DNA of 43,855 nucleotides from JBBDNV01 sp040877415. GTDB lineage: Bacteria > Planctomycetota > Planctomycetia > Pirellulales > PALSA-1355. A program made the translations under genes and the position numbers. A model generated the notes under the pieces. It was not told the DNA's origin and made no database searches. It saw only the letters and a list, made by a program, of their open reading frames with translations. Numbering within the stretch: position 1 is the first letter of the stretch; every line of letters begins with the position of its first letter. Below, piece after piece: positions 26,002 through 38,429 of the stretch. Location: NCBI GenBank assembly GCA_040877415.1, contig JBBDNV010000006.1, positions 1-43,855 on the forward strand. Reading direction: 5' to 3'.

Positions 26002-27063
26002 ATGCAGTTGAAATCGCTGAAGGTGTTCTGTGACGTCGTCGGCTGGCGGAGCTTTTCGCGGGCCGCGGGCGAGAACGGCATTTCTCAGTCCGGCGCCAGT
26101 CAGGTCGTCAACCAATTGGAACGCCGCCTGGGTGTAAAGCTGATCGATCGCTCGAAGCGCCCCTTCGTGCTCACGCCCGAGGGTGAAACGTACTACGAAG
26201 GCTGCCGCAAGCTGGTCCAGCGCTATGACGCGTTGGAGGATCAGGTGCGCACGTTGCACGAAGAAGTTTCGGGCCGGGTGCGGGTGGTGTCGATCTACTC
26301 GGTGGGCTTGCACCACATGAGCCGCTACCTGCAACGGTTTTTGGCCCAGTACCCGAAGGCCAACGTGCGGCTCGAGTATCAGCATCCGCACCGCGTCTAC
26401 GAAGCGGTGGAAAAGGACCATGCCGACCTGGGTCTGGTGAGCTATCCCCGCGCATCGCGCACGATCGAGGCGATCGGCTGGCGCGAAGAGCCGATGGTGC
26501 TGGTGTGTGCGCCCACGCATCGTCTGGCGGGCTACCCCCGCGTGGCGCTGGAAGACCTGGCCGGCGAAAAGGTGATCGGCTTCGATGGCGATTTGACGAT
26601 CCGTCGTGAGATCGATCGAATTCTGCAGCTTCACGGCGCCGAGGTACGCGTCACGATGGAGTTCGACAACATCGAAACCATCAAGCGGGCCGTGGAGATC
26701 GACGCCGGATTGGCGCTCCTGCCCGAACCCACGGTGCTGCGCGAGGTCGAAGCCAAGACCCTGGTGATGGTGCCGCTGGCGACCGACGAGCTCGTGCGGC
26801 CCTTGGGCATCATCCATCGCCGCGGCAAGGAATTGGGCAGTACGACGAGGCGTTTTATCGAGCTTTTGCAAAGCGAAGGACAGCACGTATCGCCATTTGA
26901 CAATAGCCGCTCGGGTGTTGGCTCCCCAGCCGATGCTCCCAACGGGCACAGCGGCCACTCCCGCGCAGAGGGCAACGGCGACTCGCAGGTGACCGCCGGC
27001 AATGGTTCGCAGCAAGACGCAGCCGGCCGGCCCCAGCGCGCGGCGTGCGTGAAAGCAGAATGA
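26002..27063 (+). CDS. LysR-family transcriptional regulator
   Basis: 353 residues from ATG 26002. The winged helix-turn-helix is at residues 3-62 (QLKSLKVFCDVVGWRSFSRA, SQSGASQVVNQLERRLG, FVLTPEGETYYEGCR), a clear LysR signature. The periplasmic-binding-like effector domain spans about 90-295, with GRVRVVSIYSVG opening it and AVEIDAGLALLPEPTVLREV near its end. Length exceeds the usual 300 because of a C-terminal tail of about 55 residues rich in Gly, Ser, Asn, Ala and Gln, apparently disordered. It ends 22 bases before gltB, same strand, so it is probably co-transcribed with and may regulate gltBD, as GltC does in Bacillus. The operon order differs from Bacillus, where gltC is divergent. The effector is unknown. 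Confidence 0.9.
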   Translation: MQLKSLKVFCDVVGWRSFSRAAGENGISQSGASQVVNQLERRLGVKLIDRSKRPFVLTPEGETYYEGCRKLVQRYDALEDQVRTLHEEVSGRVRVVSIYSVGLHHMSRYLQRFLAQYPKANVRLEYQHPHRVYEAVEKDHADLGLVSYPRASRTIEAIGWREEPMVLVCAPTHRLAGYPRVALEDLAGEKVIGFDGDLTIRREIDRILQLHGAEVRVTMEFDNIETIKRAVEIDAGLALLPEPTVLREVEAKTLVMVPLATDELVRPLGIIHRRGKELGSTTRRFIELLQSEGQHVSPFDNSRSGVGSPADAPNGHSGHSRAEGNGDSQVTAGNGSQQDAAGRPQRAACVKAE

Positions 27064-27085
27064 GTTGAGAGCGAAGGAGTTCGCC

Positions 27086-31652
<4,567 letters not shown>

Positions 31653-31660
<8 letters not shown>

Positions 31661-33140
31661 CGTGCGCGGATTCATGAAGTACGGCCGCAACTACGTGTCC
31701 AAAGAGCCCGTGGCCGATCGCGTCAAGCATTACAACGAGTTCCTCCAGGTTCTGCCCGTCGAGGAGCTGCGAACTCAGGGTGCGCGGTGCATGGACTGCG
31801 GCATTCCGTTTTGTCACACGGGCTGTCCGTTGGGAAACATCATTCCTGATTGGAACGACCTGGTGTATCGCAATCGCTGGCGCGAGGCGATCGACAGGCT
31901 GCACGCCACGAACAATTTTCCCGAGTTTACCGGCCGCATTTGCCCGGCCCCCTGCGAAGCGGCCTGCGTGCTGGGCATCAACGAAGACCCCGTGGCGATC
32001 AAGCAGATCGAAATGTCGATCGCCGATCGGGCCTTCGATGAAGGCTGGATCATGCCCGAGCCTCCGAGTGTGCGCACCGGCAAGAAGGTGGCCGTCGTGG
32101 GCAGCGGACCCGCGGGACTGGCCGCCGCGCAACAACTCAATCGGGCCGGCCACTTCGTGACCGTGTTCGAACGGGACGACCGGCCCGGCGGATTGTTGAT
32201 GTACGGCATCCCCGACTTCAAGCTCGAGAAGCCGCGCGTCTGGCGGCGGATCGACCAGATGCGGGCCGAGGGGGTCGAATTTCGCACCGGCGCCAACGTC
32301 GGCGTCAACGTGCTCGTGGAAATGTTGCGCGACGCGTACGACGCGCTACTCTTGACCGGCGGAGCCACGCAGGCCCGCGACCTCGCGATTCCCGGCCGCG
32401 ATCTGGCGGGCGTTCACTTCGCCATGGAGTTTTTGCCGCAACAGAACAAGGTCAACCAGGGAGACATCGTCCCCGGTCAGATCCTGGCCACGGGAAAACA
32501 CGTGATCGTGATCGGCGGAGGCGACACGGGGAGCGACTGCACGGGCACGTCGAACCGGCAAGGCTGCGCGAGCCTGACACAGTTCGAGATCTTCCCGGCC
32601 CCACCCGACGTGGGAGAATTTCCCCGCGCCAGCGAGCGGCCGGCCGGCAGCCCTTGGCCCAATTGGCCGATGATCCTGCGCACCAGCAGCTCGCACGAGG
32701 AAGGCTGCGAGCGGGAGTTCGCCATCGAGACCAAGGAGTTTCTCGGCGACGACTCGGGGCACGTCCGCGGACTGCGTACCGTGCGCGTGGAATGGACCAA
32801 GAATGAAAACGGGCGCCAAAAGCCGTGCGAAGTCCCCGGCAGCGAAAAGATCTGGCCCACCCAATTGGTCCTGTTGGCCATGGGCTTTCTGGGCCCCGAG
32901 AGGAAGGGCCCGATCGAGCAATTGAACCTCCAGCTCGACCCGCGCGGCAACTTGAAATGCGACGAGGACTACATGTCGAGTGTCACCGGCGTATTCGCCG
33001 CCGGCGACATGCGCCGCGGACAGTCGCTGGTCGTGTGGGCCATCCACGAAGGCCGCGAGGCCGCCCGTGCGATCGACAAATTCCTGATGGGCGTGACTCA
33101 TTTGCCCAGCGTCAACGCGGGCGATTTCGCGTGGCGGTGA
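31653..33140 (+). CDS. gltD: Glutamate synthase small subunit
   Basis: 495 residues, ATG 31653, overlapping the gltB stop by eight bases, which suggests translational coupling. GltD oxidises NAD(P)H and feeds electrons through FAD and 4Fe-4S clusters to GltB. The N-terminal cluster domain has ARCMDCGIPFCHTGCPLGN and FTGRICPAPCEAACVLGI. The FAD fold begins at VAVVGSGPAGLAAAQQLNRA, the family segment GGLLMYGIPDFKLEK follows, and the second dinucleotide site is IVIGGGDTGSDCTG. The C-terminal FAAGDMRRGQSLVVWAIHEG contacts FAD. Length is standard (about 470-500). It ends three bases before the convergent M56 gene, leaving no room for a terminator. Confidence 0.97.
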
Positions 33141-33143
33141 TCA

Positions 33144-35675
33144 CTATTGAGGCGGCACTTTCAGAGAATCGTCAGACACACCTTGTAAAGCCTCGTTTTC
33201 GAGCCGCAGTTTTCGGCCAATCTCGGCATCATGGCCCAGAGACGTGCGCACGTTGGGGTGACGGCCGGGCTCGAGCAGGATCAAGACCTCTGTGTCGCCA
33301 TCGATGCGCCCGACCAAACTTCGTTTCATGAACGGATCGAGACTGTAATTCTGCGTTGAGAGGCGATAGCCGTCGAGCGAAGTTCGCAGTTCGATCAATT
33401 CCGCCGGCACGCCGGCGAAGGAGAACTTGCCATCCTGATCGACTAGGGTCGATTGCCAGTCTCCAATCCAGTGGCGATGGAAGGTGACGGCCGTATTTGG
33501 CGGCACCGGTCTTCCATCGGAGAGCACGAGTTGCCCTTCGAGCCGATAAGCCATTTGTAATTGTAAATCACCGACGTCGATCGTCTCGCGATCCGGGCAG
33601 GAAGTGACGACGCGACGAGGCGCTGCCAGGTTCTGACCGGCCAACGTGTCCATTTCCGTGAACACATAAAGTCGCACGTTGGGATAGACCCTGGCAATGA
33701 CGAAGCGGCCTTCCGCATCCGTGAGCGCGTCATGATACCCGGTCGAAATCTGTGGATCGACTCCGGTGATGCCCACGCCGACGCCAGCCACGGGATTACC
33801 TTCGTGCACGACGCGACCGGTAAGCGTGGCCCCTTCCATTAGCGGCAACTCGTTCTGATGTTCGCCGCACGCCATTTCCTCGAATCGTTGCTGCATGGCA
33901 CCGCGGGCCGTTACTTCCAGGTCCAAAAAGCTCAACGGTTCCGTGCTCGTGAGCAAGAACTCGCCAGCGTCGTTGGTGAGCGCCCCTACGTCAATTCCGT
34001 CAACCAGATAATAGCGGTGTGTCTGGTTCGCCTTGTCGACGACGGTTTGGCAGCCCCGGGCCTTCACGATGGCGCCTGCGGCCGGTTTTCCCTCGGGTGC
34101 CCAGACACGCCCGCGAAGAATCTGCCGAGAGTCCGTCACCGGCGGCAAATCATCCAAGCTCAAGTCAAGGACTCTGGGTGCTCTCTTGTCCAACAGTTTC
34201 GGACGATGACCTTCGGCCACGATCAGCAGCGTGTATAACAAGTCCGCTTCGAGATTCGAAATCGTGAAACGCCCGTGGGCGTCCGTTGTTGCCGTTTTTC
34301 CGACGTCGCGATCGCAAGCCGAGAGTTCACGGCGGCGACCGTCTTGGGGACTTGCAGACTCGACACATACTCGCGCCCCTTCGAGTGGCTTCCCGCCTTT
34401 GGTTCGGACCGCGCCGCTGAATTGTGCCTTGACCGGGCGTTGCGGTTTCGCGCCGTCGCGGCCGGCAGCCGACTTCGCGCCCTCCTGTTGGTTTTGAGCG
34501 GTTCGAGGCTGATTCGACGAGTCGTCGCCGTGGCTCGCTCTCACGTTCGGCAAGACAACCGCAGCCGACAGACAGAGCGCGGCCAACGCGGTCCACGACA
34601 GCCGCGCTTCGAGCGTGCGCCGCGAATCGAGCAGCCGCCTCAATCGCCATTTGACGAACACAAATGACATGGACATGCCAAGCGCGGGAGGGAGGTGAAG
34701 CGGCCAAACACTTGCGTTCTTAAGAATCAATAACAGGGCCGCGCCGCATTCGCGGCGATCGCAATCGGCGGCCGCCAACGCCGCCTCGTCGCACGCGCAT
34801 TCGCACAACTGATCGACCATCCAGCTAGCAAGCCAGACGACAGGATTGAAAAAATACAGAATGTGGATGATCCGCTCGATCGTAACTGCCCACAAATCGC
34901 CGCGGCGGATGTGGGCCAACTCGTGCAGCACGACCCAGTCGAATTGCCGCGCGCTCAAACGCTCCGCCAGGTCATGCGGTAGAAACAGCGTTGGGCGGAA
35001 TAAGCCGGCGACTGCCGGCGTCGCAATGTCGCGACAAGTCACCACACGCACCGCTCGGCGCAAGCCGATCCGCTTTGCAAGTCGCTCCACATCGGCCACC
35101 GACGCGCTCGACGAGGCCAGCGATTTCAGCCGGTTCATCATGCGCACATGATTGATTACCAATGCTACGAGCAACGCCGATACGGCTGTTGACCAAACCA
35201 GCATCGTCCACGACGTCCACGACACGGCCACGACCGCCGAGCGGCCACCGGCGTCAGCGAGGAAGGTGCGTCCAAGAGCAGCTTGCTCGGCCGCGACACG
35301 TGTATCGGCAAGTCGGTCGGTTGCCATTTGGGCTGAGCCCTCGCCGAGGCGGCGGGTCGTTTGTGCCGCAGCGCGACTTTCGCGCCCTTGCGCACCAAGG
35401 CTCTCGAGTCTCGCGGTGGACGTGTGCCATAGCCCCGATTGCATTGCCGTCGGCATCCAGTCCCATTCGGCCGGCACACTTAGTTCGAAGGGCACGACGC
35501 CCTTAAGCAGAATCAGCATGAACAGCCAGTATCCTGCATGGGCCGACATCCATCGGCGGCCGACCAGCCAAACTCCACCAACGACCAGAAACAACCAAAA
35601 CGTGCCCACCGTGGCATTGGCCATCCAACCAGCCCACGCGGCGCTCCATGCATTGACCGATTCGACCAGGAACAT
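33144..35675 (-). CDS. M56 (BlaR1/MecR1-type) membrane metallopeptidase with carboxypeptidase-regulatory-like repeats
   Basis: 843 residues, ATG 35675, one base after the BlaI-type stop. GGGAGA lies upstream. The N-terminal membrane part has helices at about 24-40, 45-62, 155-175 and 265-285. The zinc site is HELAH at 251-255 with the downstream CACDEAAL motif, typical of family M56. A further membrane helix at about 360-377 is followed by a Gln/Pro-rich linker. The rest (about 410-810) consists of several carboxypeptidase-regulatory-like beta domains (FSGAVRTKGGKPLEGARVCV, LRGRVWAPEGKPAAGAIVKA, LTGRVVHEGNPVAGVGVGIT, LEGQLVLSDGRPVPPN). BlaR1 itself ends in a beta-lactam-binding domain; that domain is absent. 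By analogy, the peptidase inactivates the adjacent repressor after sensing a signal. Confidence 0.9.
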   Translation of the reverse strand: MFLVESVNAWSAAWAGWMANATVGTFWLFLVVGGVWLVGRRWMSAHAGYWLFMLILLKGVVPFELSVPAEWDWMPTAMQSGLWHTSTARLESLGAQGRESRAAAQTTRRLGEGSAQMATDRLADTRVAAEQAALGRTFLADAGGRSAVVAVSWTSWTMLVWSTAVSALLVALVINHVRMMNRLKSLASSSASVADVERLAKRIGLRRAVRVVTCRDIATPAVAGLFRPTLFLPHDLAERLSARQFDWVVLHELAHIRRGDLWAVTIERIIHILYFFNPVVWLASWMVDQLCECACDEAALAAADCDRRECGAALLLILKNASVWPLHLPPALGMSMSFVFVKWRLRRLLDSRRTLEARLSWTALAALCLSAAVVLPNVRASHGDDSSNQPRTAQNQQEGAKSAAGRDGAKPQRPVKAQFSGAVRTKGGKPLEGARVCVESASPQDGRRRELSACDRDVGKTATTDAHGRFTISNLEADLLYTLLIVAEGHRPKLLDKRAPRVLDLSLDDLPPVTDSRQILRGRVWAPEGKPAAGAIVKARGCQTVVDKANQTHRYYLVDGIDVGALTNDAGEFLLTSTEPLSFLDLEVTARGAMQQRFEEMACGEHQNELPLMEGATLTGRVVHEGNPVAGVGVGITGVDPQISTGYHDALTDAEGRFVIARVYPNVRLYVFTEMDTLAGQNLAAPRRVVTSCPDRETIDVGDLQLQMAYRLEGQLVLSDGRPVPPNTAVTFHRHWIGDWQSTLVDQDGKFSFAGVPAELIELRTSLDGYRLSTQNYSLDPFMKRSLVGRIDGDTEVLILLEPGRHPNVRTSLGHDAEIGRKLRLENEALQGVSDDSLKVPPQ

Positions 35676-35676
35676 C

Positions 35677-36066
35677 TTATTTCTCCCTCGGCTGATGCTC
35701 TTCGAGCAGCTTCCTCAGCTGGGCCAGTTCCTCCTCCGTGAGTTTGCTCTTCTTGACCATGTGGGCCAACAGAGGTCCGACCGCGCCTTCCAGGGCATTG
35801 CTCAAAAGCGCGTCCGCCGCACCGGCCAGAGTCTTGATCGCCGGCTCCGCCGGCCGGTAGAGAAAACTGTTCCCGATCTGCCGGACCTGCAAATAACCTT
35901 TGTCGACCAGGCGGCGCAACAGCGTCTTGGCCGTGCTCGGCGCCCAGCCGAATTCCGCGGCCGTCTCCTTGTATACATCGCGGGCGGCGCACGACTGGTA
36001 CCGCCATATGATCCGCATGACCTTCCACTCTGCGGCCGCCAAGGGTTCCTCTCGTTTTGCAGACAT
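35677..36066 (-). CDS. BlaI/MecI/CopY-family repressor
   Basis: 129 residues, ATG 36066, with no obvious Shine-Dalgarno. The N-terminal winged helix (LAAAEWKVMRIIWRYQSCAA, YKETAAEFGWAPSTAKTLLRRLVDKGYL, SFLYRP) is the BlaI/MecI pattern: it binds TACA-N2-TGTA operators as a dimer. The C-terminal half (about 75-129) is a helical dimerisation region (LSNALEGAVGPLLAHMV, KLTEEELAQLRKLLEEH) and is the usual site of cleavage by BlaR1-type proteases. It is directly followed by the M56 peptidase gene, one base apart. Two matching operators lie upstream over a promoter, so the pair is almost certainly autorepressed. Such systems are common in planctomycetes and need not concern beta-lactams. Confidence 0.93.
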   Translation of the reverse strand: MSAKREEPLAAAEWKVMRIIWRYQSCAARDVYKETAAEFGWAPSTAKTLLRRLVDKGYLQVRQIGNSFLYRPAEPAIKTLAGAADALLSNALEGAVGPLLAHMVKKSKLTEEELAQLRKLLEEHQPREK

Positions 36067-36100
36067 GGCAATACTGGAAAAGAGCCTCGGATCTCAAATC

Positions 36101-36116
36101 GGTTACATCTGTAGTC
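36101..36116. promoter_or_regulatory. BlaI-type operator O1 (TACA-tc-TGTA)
   Basis: GGTTACA-TC-TGTAGTC; the core TACA-N2-TGTA at 36104-36113 is the known BlaI/MecI operator core. It covers the proposed -10 (36113-36108) of the repressor-peptidase operon. Confidence 0.7.
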
Positions 36117-36136
36117 TTTTGGTTGACACCTGTCAA
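36108..36136 (-). promoter_or_regulatory. Promoter of the BlaI-M56 operon
   Basis: Minus strand TTGACA (36136-36131), 17-base spacer, TACAGA (36113-36108). The perfect -35 lies in the upstream palindrome and the -10 in O1. The start site would be near 36101, 35 bases before the repressor ATG. Confidence 0.58.
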
Positions 36137-36137
36137 C
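36122..36137. promoter_or_regulatory. Second operator-like palindrome O2 (GTTGACA-cc-TGTCAAC)
   Basis: Perfect 7-bp inverted repeat with a 2-base centre, same ACA-N2-TGT heart as O1. Centres of O1 and O2 are 21 bases apart, two helical turns. It covers the -35 TTGACA. Confidence 0.6.
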
Positions 36138-36625
36138 AGCGGCGAGTCACAAAAGTTCGAACGCTTCCCTGACCGGCAATCTGCGCCGGCGCGGAGCAAT
36201 CGCGTTCGGGAAGTCCGCTCGCATGCACCCTGCGTCGCCGCGTCGGTGAAACAGACTGACGAACCCTTCCACGTCCATTGCCGAACGGCGTGATTCAGCC
36301 GCGTTGTCAAACCCAAAAATGCGCGGAAAAGTCGCGCCCCAATCGCACCGGCAGGATGCGGCCACCGTAACGAAATTTGGTGAGTTTTCCGGTTCGCCCG
36401 ACGGACAGCCCGGCGAAGGTCTTGGCCGGCGGGGATTTGCGGCCCTTGACGGTTTTTCCGGTCGAATAAACAAGCCCGACTGCGAAAACTGGCCAGCGCT
36501 GGTGAAGAAAAACGAATGCTGGCGTCGAATATACCTATGTAAGGTCTACGGGCCGCCTGCCGCAAGGGGGCGGCTGGCGGACACTTTTGACCAATAGCCG
36601 CGGAACATAGGACGGGGTTGAGGCA

Positions 36626-37036
36626 ATGAAAGACAGTCCTGATTCGCAGGTCAACATCCTGGCCATCGACGATCATCCGGAGGTGCTCAGCGAGATCGCC
36701 CGGATTCTCCAGCGGGTCGGCTACGGATGTCACCGTGCTTGCGACATGAACTCGGCGGCCGAGGCCGTCGAGCAGGCGACGCCCGATTTAATCATCGCGG
36801 ACGTGAACCTGGCGGGGCACAGCGGCTCGGCCTTTTGCGATGAACTGAAGCGCCGATTCGACATGGAAGAAGTGCCGGTGATGTTTCTCTCGGCAATGCA
36901 AACGCCCGACATTATTCGTCGCGCGGGTTCCCACGGGGGTACCTACTATCTGCGCAAACCGTTCGACGCGCCGGTGCTTGTCGAGCTGGTCGAGAAAACG
37001 CGCCGCACGCCGCGGCCTCATCTGACAAACGTCTAA
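36626..37036 (+). CDS. Single-domain response regulator (CheY-like)
   Basis: 136 residues, ATG 36626, with GAGG close upstream. It is a lone receiver domain: acidic pair in ILAIDDHPEVLSE, phosphoacceptor Asp in PDLIIADVNLAGHSG (about residue 56), switch Ser in VMFLSAM, and Lys-Pro in YYLRKPFDAPVL. No output domain follows; the last ten residues are RRTPRPHLTNV-like and flexible. Such proteins act by protein-protein contact or as phosphate shuttles. No histidine kinase is adjacent; the nearest, at 20.7 kb, has its own regulator. The gene is flanked by a long upstream gap and a 220-base downstream gap, so it looks monocistronic. Confidence 0.9.
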   Translation: MKDSPDSQVNILAIDDHPEVLSEIARILQRVGYGCHRACDMNSAAEAVEQATPDLIIADVNLAGHSGSAFCDELKRRFDMEEVPVMFLSAMQTPDIIRRAGSHGGTYYLRKPFDAPVLVELVEKTRRTPRPHLTNV

Positions 37037-37058
37037 TCGCGCTTGCGTCGGGGTCCGG

Positions 37059-37070
37059 TGCCACGGGTGG
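37059..37070 (+). repeat. Second copy of the TGCCACGGGTGG motif
   Basis: Twelve bases identical to 7644-7655. Here it is followed by CTTTTCC, giving a short GCCA/TGGC hairpin plus TTTT that could weakly terminate the response-regulator transcript. Confidence 0.38.
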
Positions 37071-37172
37071 CTTTTCCACAGGTGTCGTCGTCCGCCCGTG
37101 CGGTCGTCCATGCGTGGTTGGCGCCACGCTGCCGGACAAGCCAGCAGTGTCACCCCGCGGGCAACCCGTCAT

Positions 37173-37200
37173 TTGACTCCCGCCCTCGCCGCGCGATAAT
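37173..37200 (+). promoter_or_regulatory. Proposed promoter of the pterin dehydratase-methyltransferase pair
   Basis: TTGACT, 16-base spacer, GATAAT; both hexamers match consensus at 5 of 6. A start near 37207 leaves a 52-base leader with GGGAGG before ATG 37259. Confidence 0.55.
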
Positions 37201-37258
37201 ACGGGCGCAAAGCAATAGGCTGTCTGTTTCAGGCCCGTGACCCTGTTGGGAGGTCGCC

Positions 37259-37621
37259 ATGGAAACCCAGACCACGGAACAATTGACCAGGAAGAAATGC
37301 GTGCCCTGCGAGGGCGGCGTGCCGAAGTACGCGCTCGACGAAGCCCGAGCCCAGCTCAAACAGCTTGCCGGCTGGCGCCTGACGCACGAGGGCCAGCGGA
37401 TCCGCAAGGATTGGGTGCTGAAACATTTCATGGCCGGCATAGATTTTTTCGGACGCGTCGCGGAGGTTGCGGAGGAGGAAGGACACCATCCCGACTTGCA
37501 CCTGGAAGGCTATCGCAACGTGTGGATCGAACTGTACACGCACGCGATCGGCGGACTGTCGGAAAACGATTTCATTCTGGCCGCCAAGATCGACGAGTTG
37601 CCGAAGAGCCTCAAGAAATAG
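37259..37621 (+). CDS. 4a-hydroxytetrahydrobiopterin (pterin carbinolamine) dehydratase
   Basis: 120 residues, ATG 37259 with GGGAGG upstream. It dehydrates 4a-hydroxytetrahydropterin, regenerating the cofactor used by aromatic amino acid hydroxylases. The active-site signature is clear: EEEGHHPDLHLEGYRNVWIEL then YTHAIGGLSENDFILAAKID, with the His-His-Pro and later Thr-His of PCD/DCoH. GWRLTHEGQRIRKDW is the N-terminal strand. A short Cys pair (KKCVPCEGG, residues 14-17) precedes the domain, as in many bacterial homologues. No phenylalanine hydroxylase is nearby, so the partner is elsewhere or the protein recycles another pterin. A methyltransferase gene follows after 15 bases. Confidence 0.94.
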   Translation: METQTTEQLTRKKCVPCEGGVPKYALDEARAQLKQLAGWRLTHEGQRIRKDWVLKHFMAGIDFFGRVAEVAEEEGHHPDLHLEGYRNVWIELYTHAIGGLSENDFILAAKIDELPKSLKK

Positions 37622-37636
37622 GCAGGATCGAGCCCG

Positions 37637-38335
37637 ATGCCAGTCCGCCCCTCGACGCGACAGGGCCAGGCCCCCGAGTATTTGCGCCGGCGATTCGATT
37701 TGGCCCATACCGAGCTGGTGATCCGTGGGCGCCGCTACGAGTTGCTGCGGCCTCGAAACGTCGATGACCTTATCAGCGAAGAAGACTTCGCGCTCGACGA
37801 GCGCATTCCGTATTGGGCCGATTGCTGGCCGAGTTCGCGCGTGCTGGCCGAGCACGTTGCCGAGCAGCCGGGCCGCGGACGGCGGCTGTTGGAGCTCGGC
37901 TGCGGCATCGGCCTGGTCAGCCTGGCGGCGGCCGCCGGCGGATTCGACGTGCTGGCCACCGACTATTACGCCGATGCGCTCGAGTTTGCGGCCGCCAATG
38001 CCGAACGCCACGCGCTGGGGAACGTGGACACGCGGCTGGTGGATTGGCGCAGGCTGCCGGACGATTTGGGCACGTTCGACGTGGTGGCCGCCTCCGACGT
38101 GCTTTACGAACGTCCCCAGGCGGCGCTGGTGGCCGCGGCCCTGGCGCGCACGCTTGTGCCGCGGGGTTTAGGGCTCGTCTCCGATCCCAATCGGCGAACC
38201 ACCGCAGCGTTTGCCGACGAGTGCCGAGCGCGGGGGCTAACGGCCCGCTGCGTTCGGCGGGTGCCAACGACCGACGCGGGCAAGCAACTGACCGTGTCCA
38301 TCTATGAGATTTGTCACGCCCTGGCGGTCGACTGA
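37637..38335 (+). CDS. Class I SAM-dependent methyltransferase
   Basis: 232 residues, ATG 37637. The Rossmann methyltransferase motifs are visible: motif I LLELGCGIGLVSLAAAAGG (about residues 83-101), the acidic end of strand 2 in VLATDYYADALEFAAANAER, and strand 4 FDVVAASDVLYERPQ. Upstream is IPYWADCWPSSRVLAEHV, a pattern shared with the METTL21/PrmA-related group (PF10294-like) that methylates lysine or N-terminal amines of proteins. That subfamily assignment is moderate; the substrate is unknown. It lies 15 bases after the pterin dehydratase gene and is probably co-transcribed. Its stop overlaps a perfect tandem GGTCGACTGA duplication (38326-38345). Confidence 0.85.
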   Translation: MPVRPSTRQGQAPEYLRRRFDLAHTELVIRGRRYELLRPRNVDDLISEEDFALDERIPYWADCWPSSRVLAEHVAEQPGRGRRLLELGCGIGLVSLAAAAGGFDVLATDYYADALEFAAANAERHALGNVDTRLVDWRRLPDDLGTFDVVAASDVLYERPQAALVAAALARTLVPRGLGLVSDPNRRTTAAFADECRARGLTARCVRRVPTTDAGKQLTVSIYEICHALAVD

Positions 38336-38345
38336 GGTCGACTGA
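38326..38345 (+). repeat. Tandem 10-base duplication over a stop codon
   Basis: GGTCGACTGA occurs twice in direct succession. The first copy contains the methyltransferase TGA stop. Confidence 0.6.
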
Positions 38346-38353
38346 CCGGCGAT

Positions 38354-38382
38354 TTGACTGCCGGCGGCGGGAAGGCCAGAAT
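38354..38382 (+). promoter_or_regulatory. Proposed promoter of the zinc-ribbon/TPR gene
   Basis: TTGACT, 17-base spacer, CAGAAT. It lies directly after the methyltransferase stop and 48 bases before ATG 38430. It may also drive the ABC transporter genes. Confidence 0.5.
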
Positions 38383-38429
38383 GATTGCCTTGAAAGCTCC
38401 AGGCCCTCTTTGAAAACGAGCCAACCATC

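Larger units (their letters stand above)
36067..36625. other. Divergent regulatory region before the response regulator
   Basis: About 560 bases. The left 75 bases hold the BlaI-type operators and promoter. In 36140-36625 I see no credible gene on either strand. An AT-rich stretch with TATACC/TATGTA near 36530-36542 may be a -10 for the response regulator gene, without a -35. Confidence 0.5.

Noticed and set aside
33144..36137. Beta-lactam resistance system
   Set aside because: Repressor and M56 peptidase match, but no beta-lactamase gene and no penicillin-binding sensor are present.
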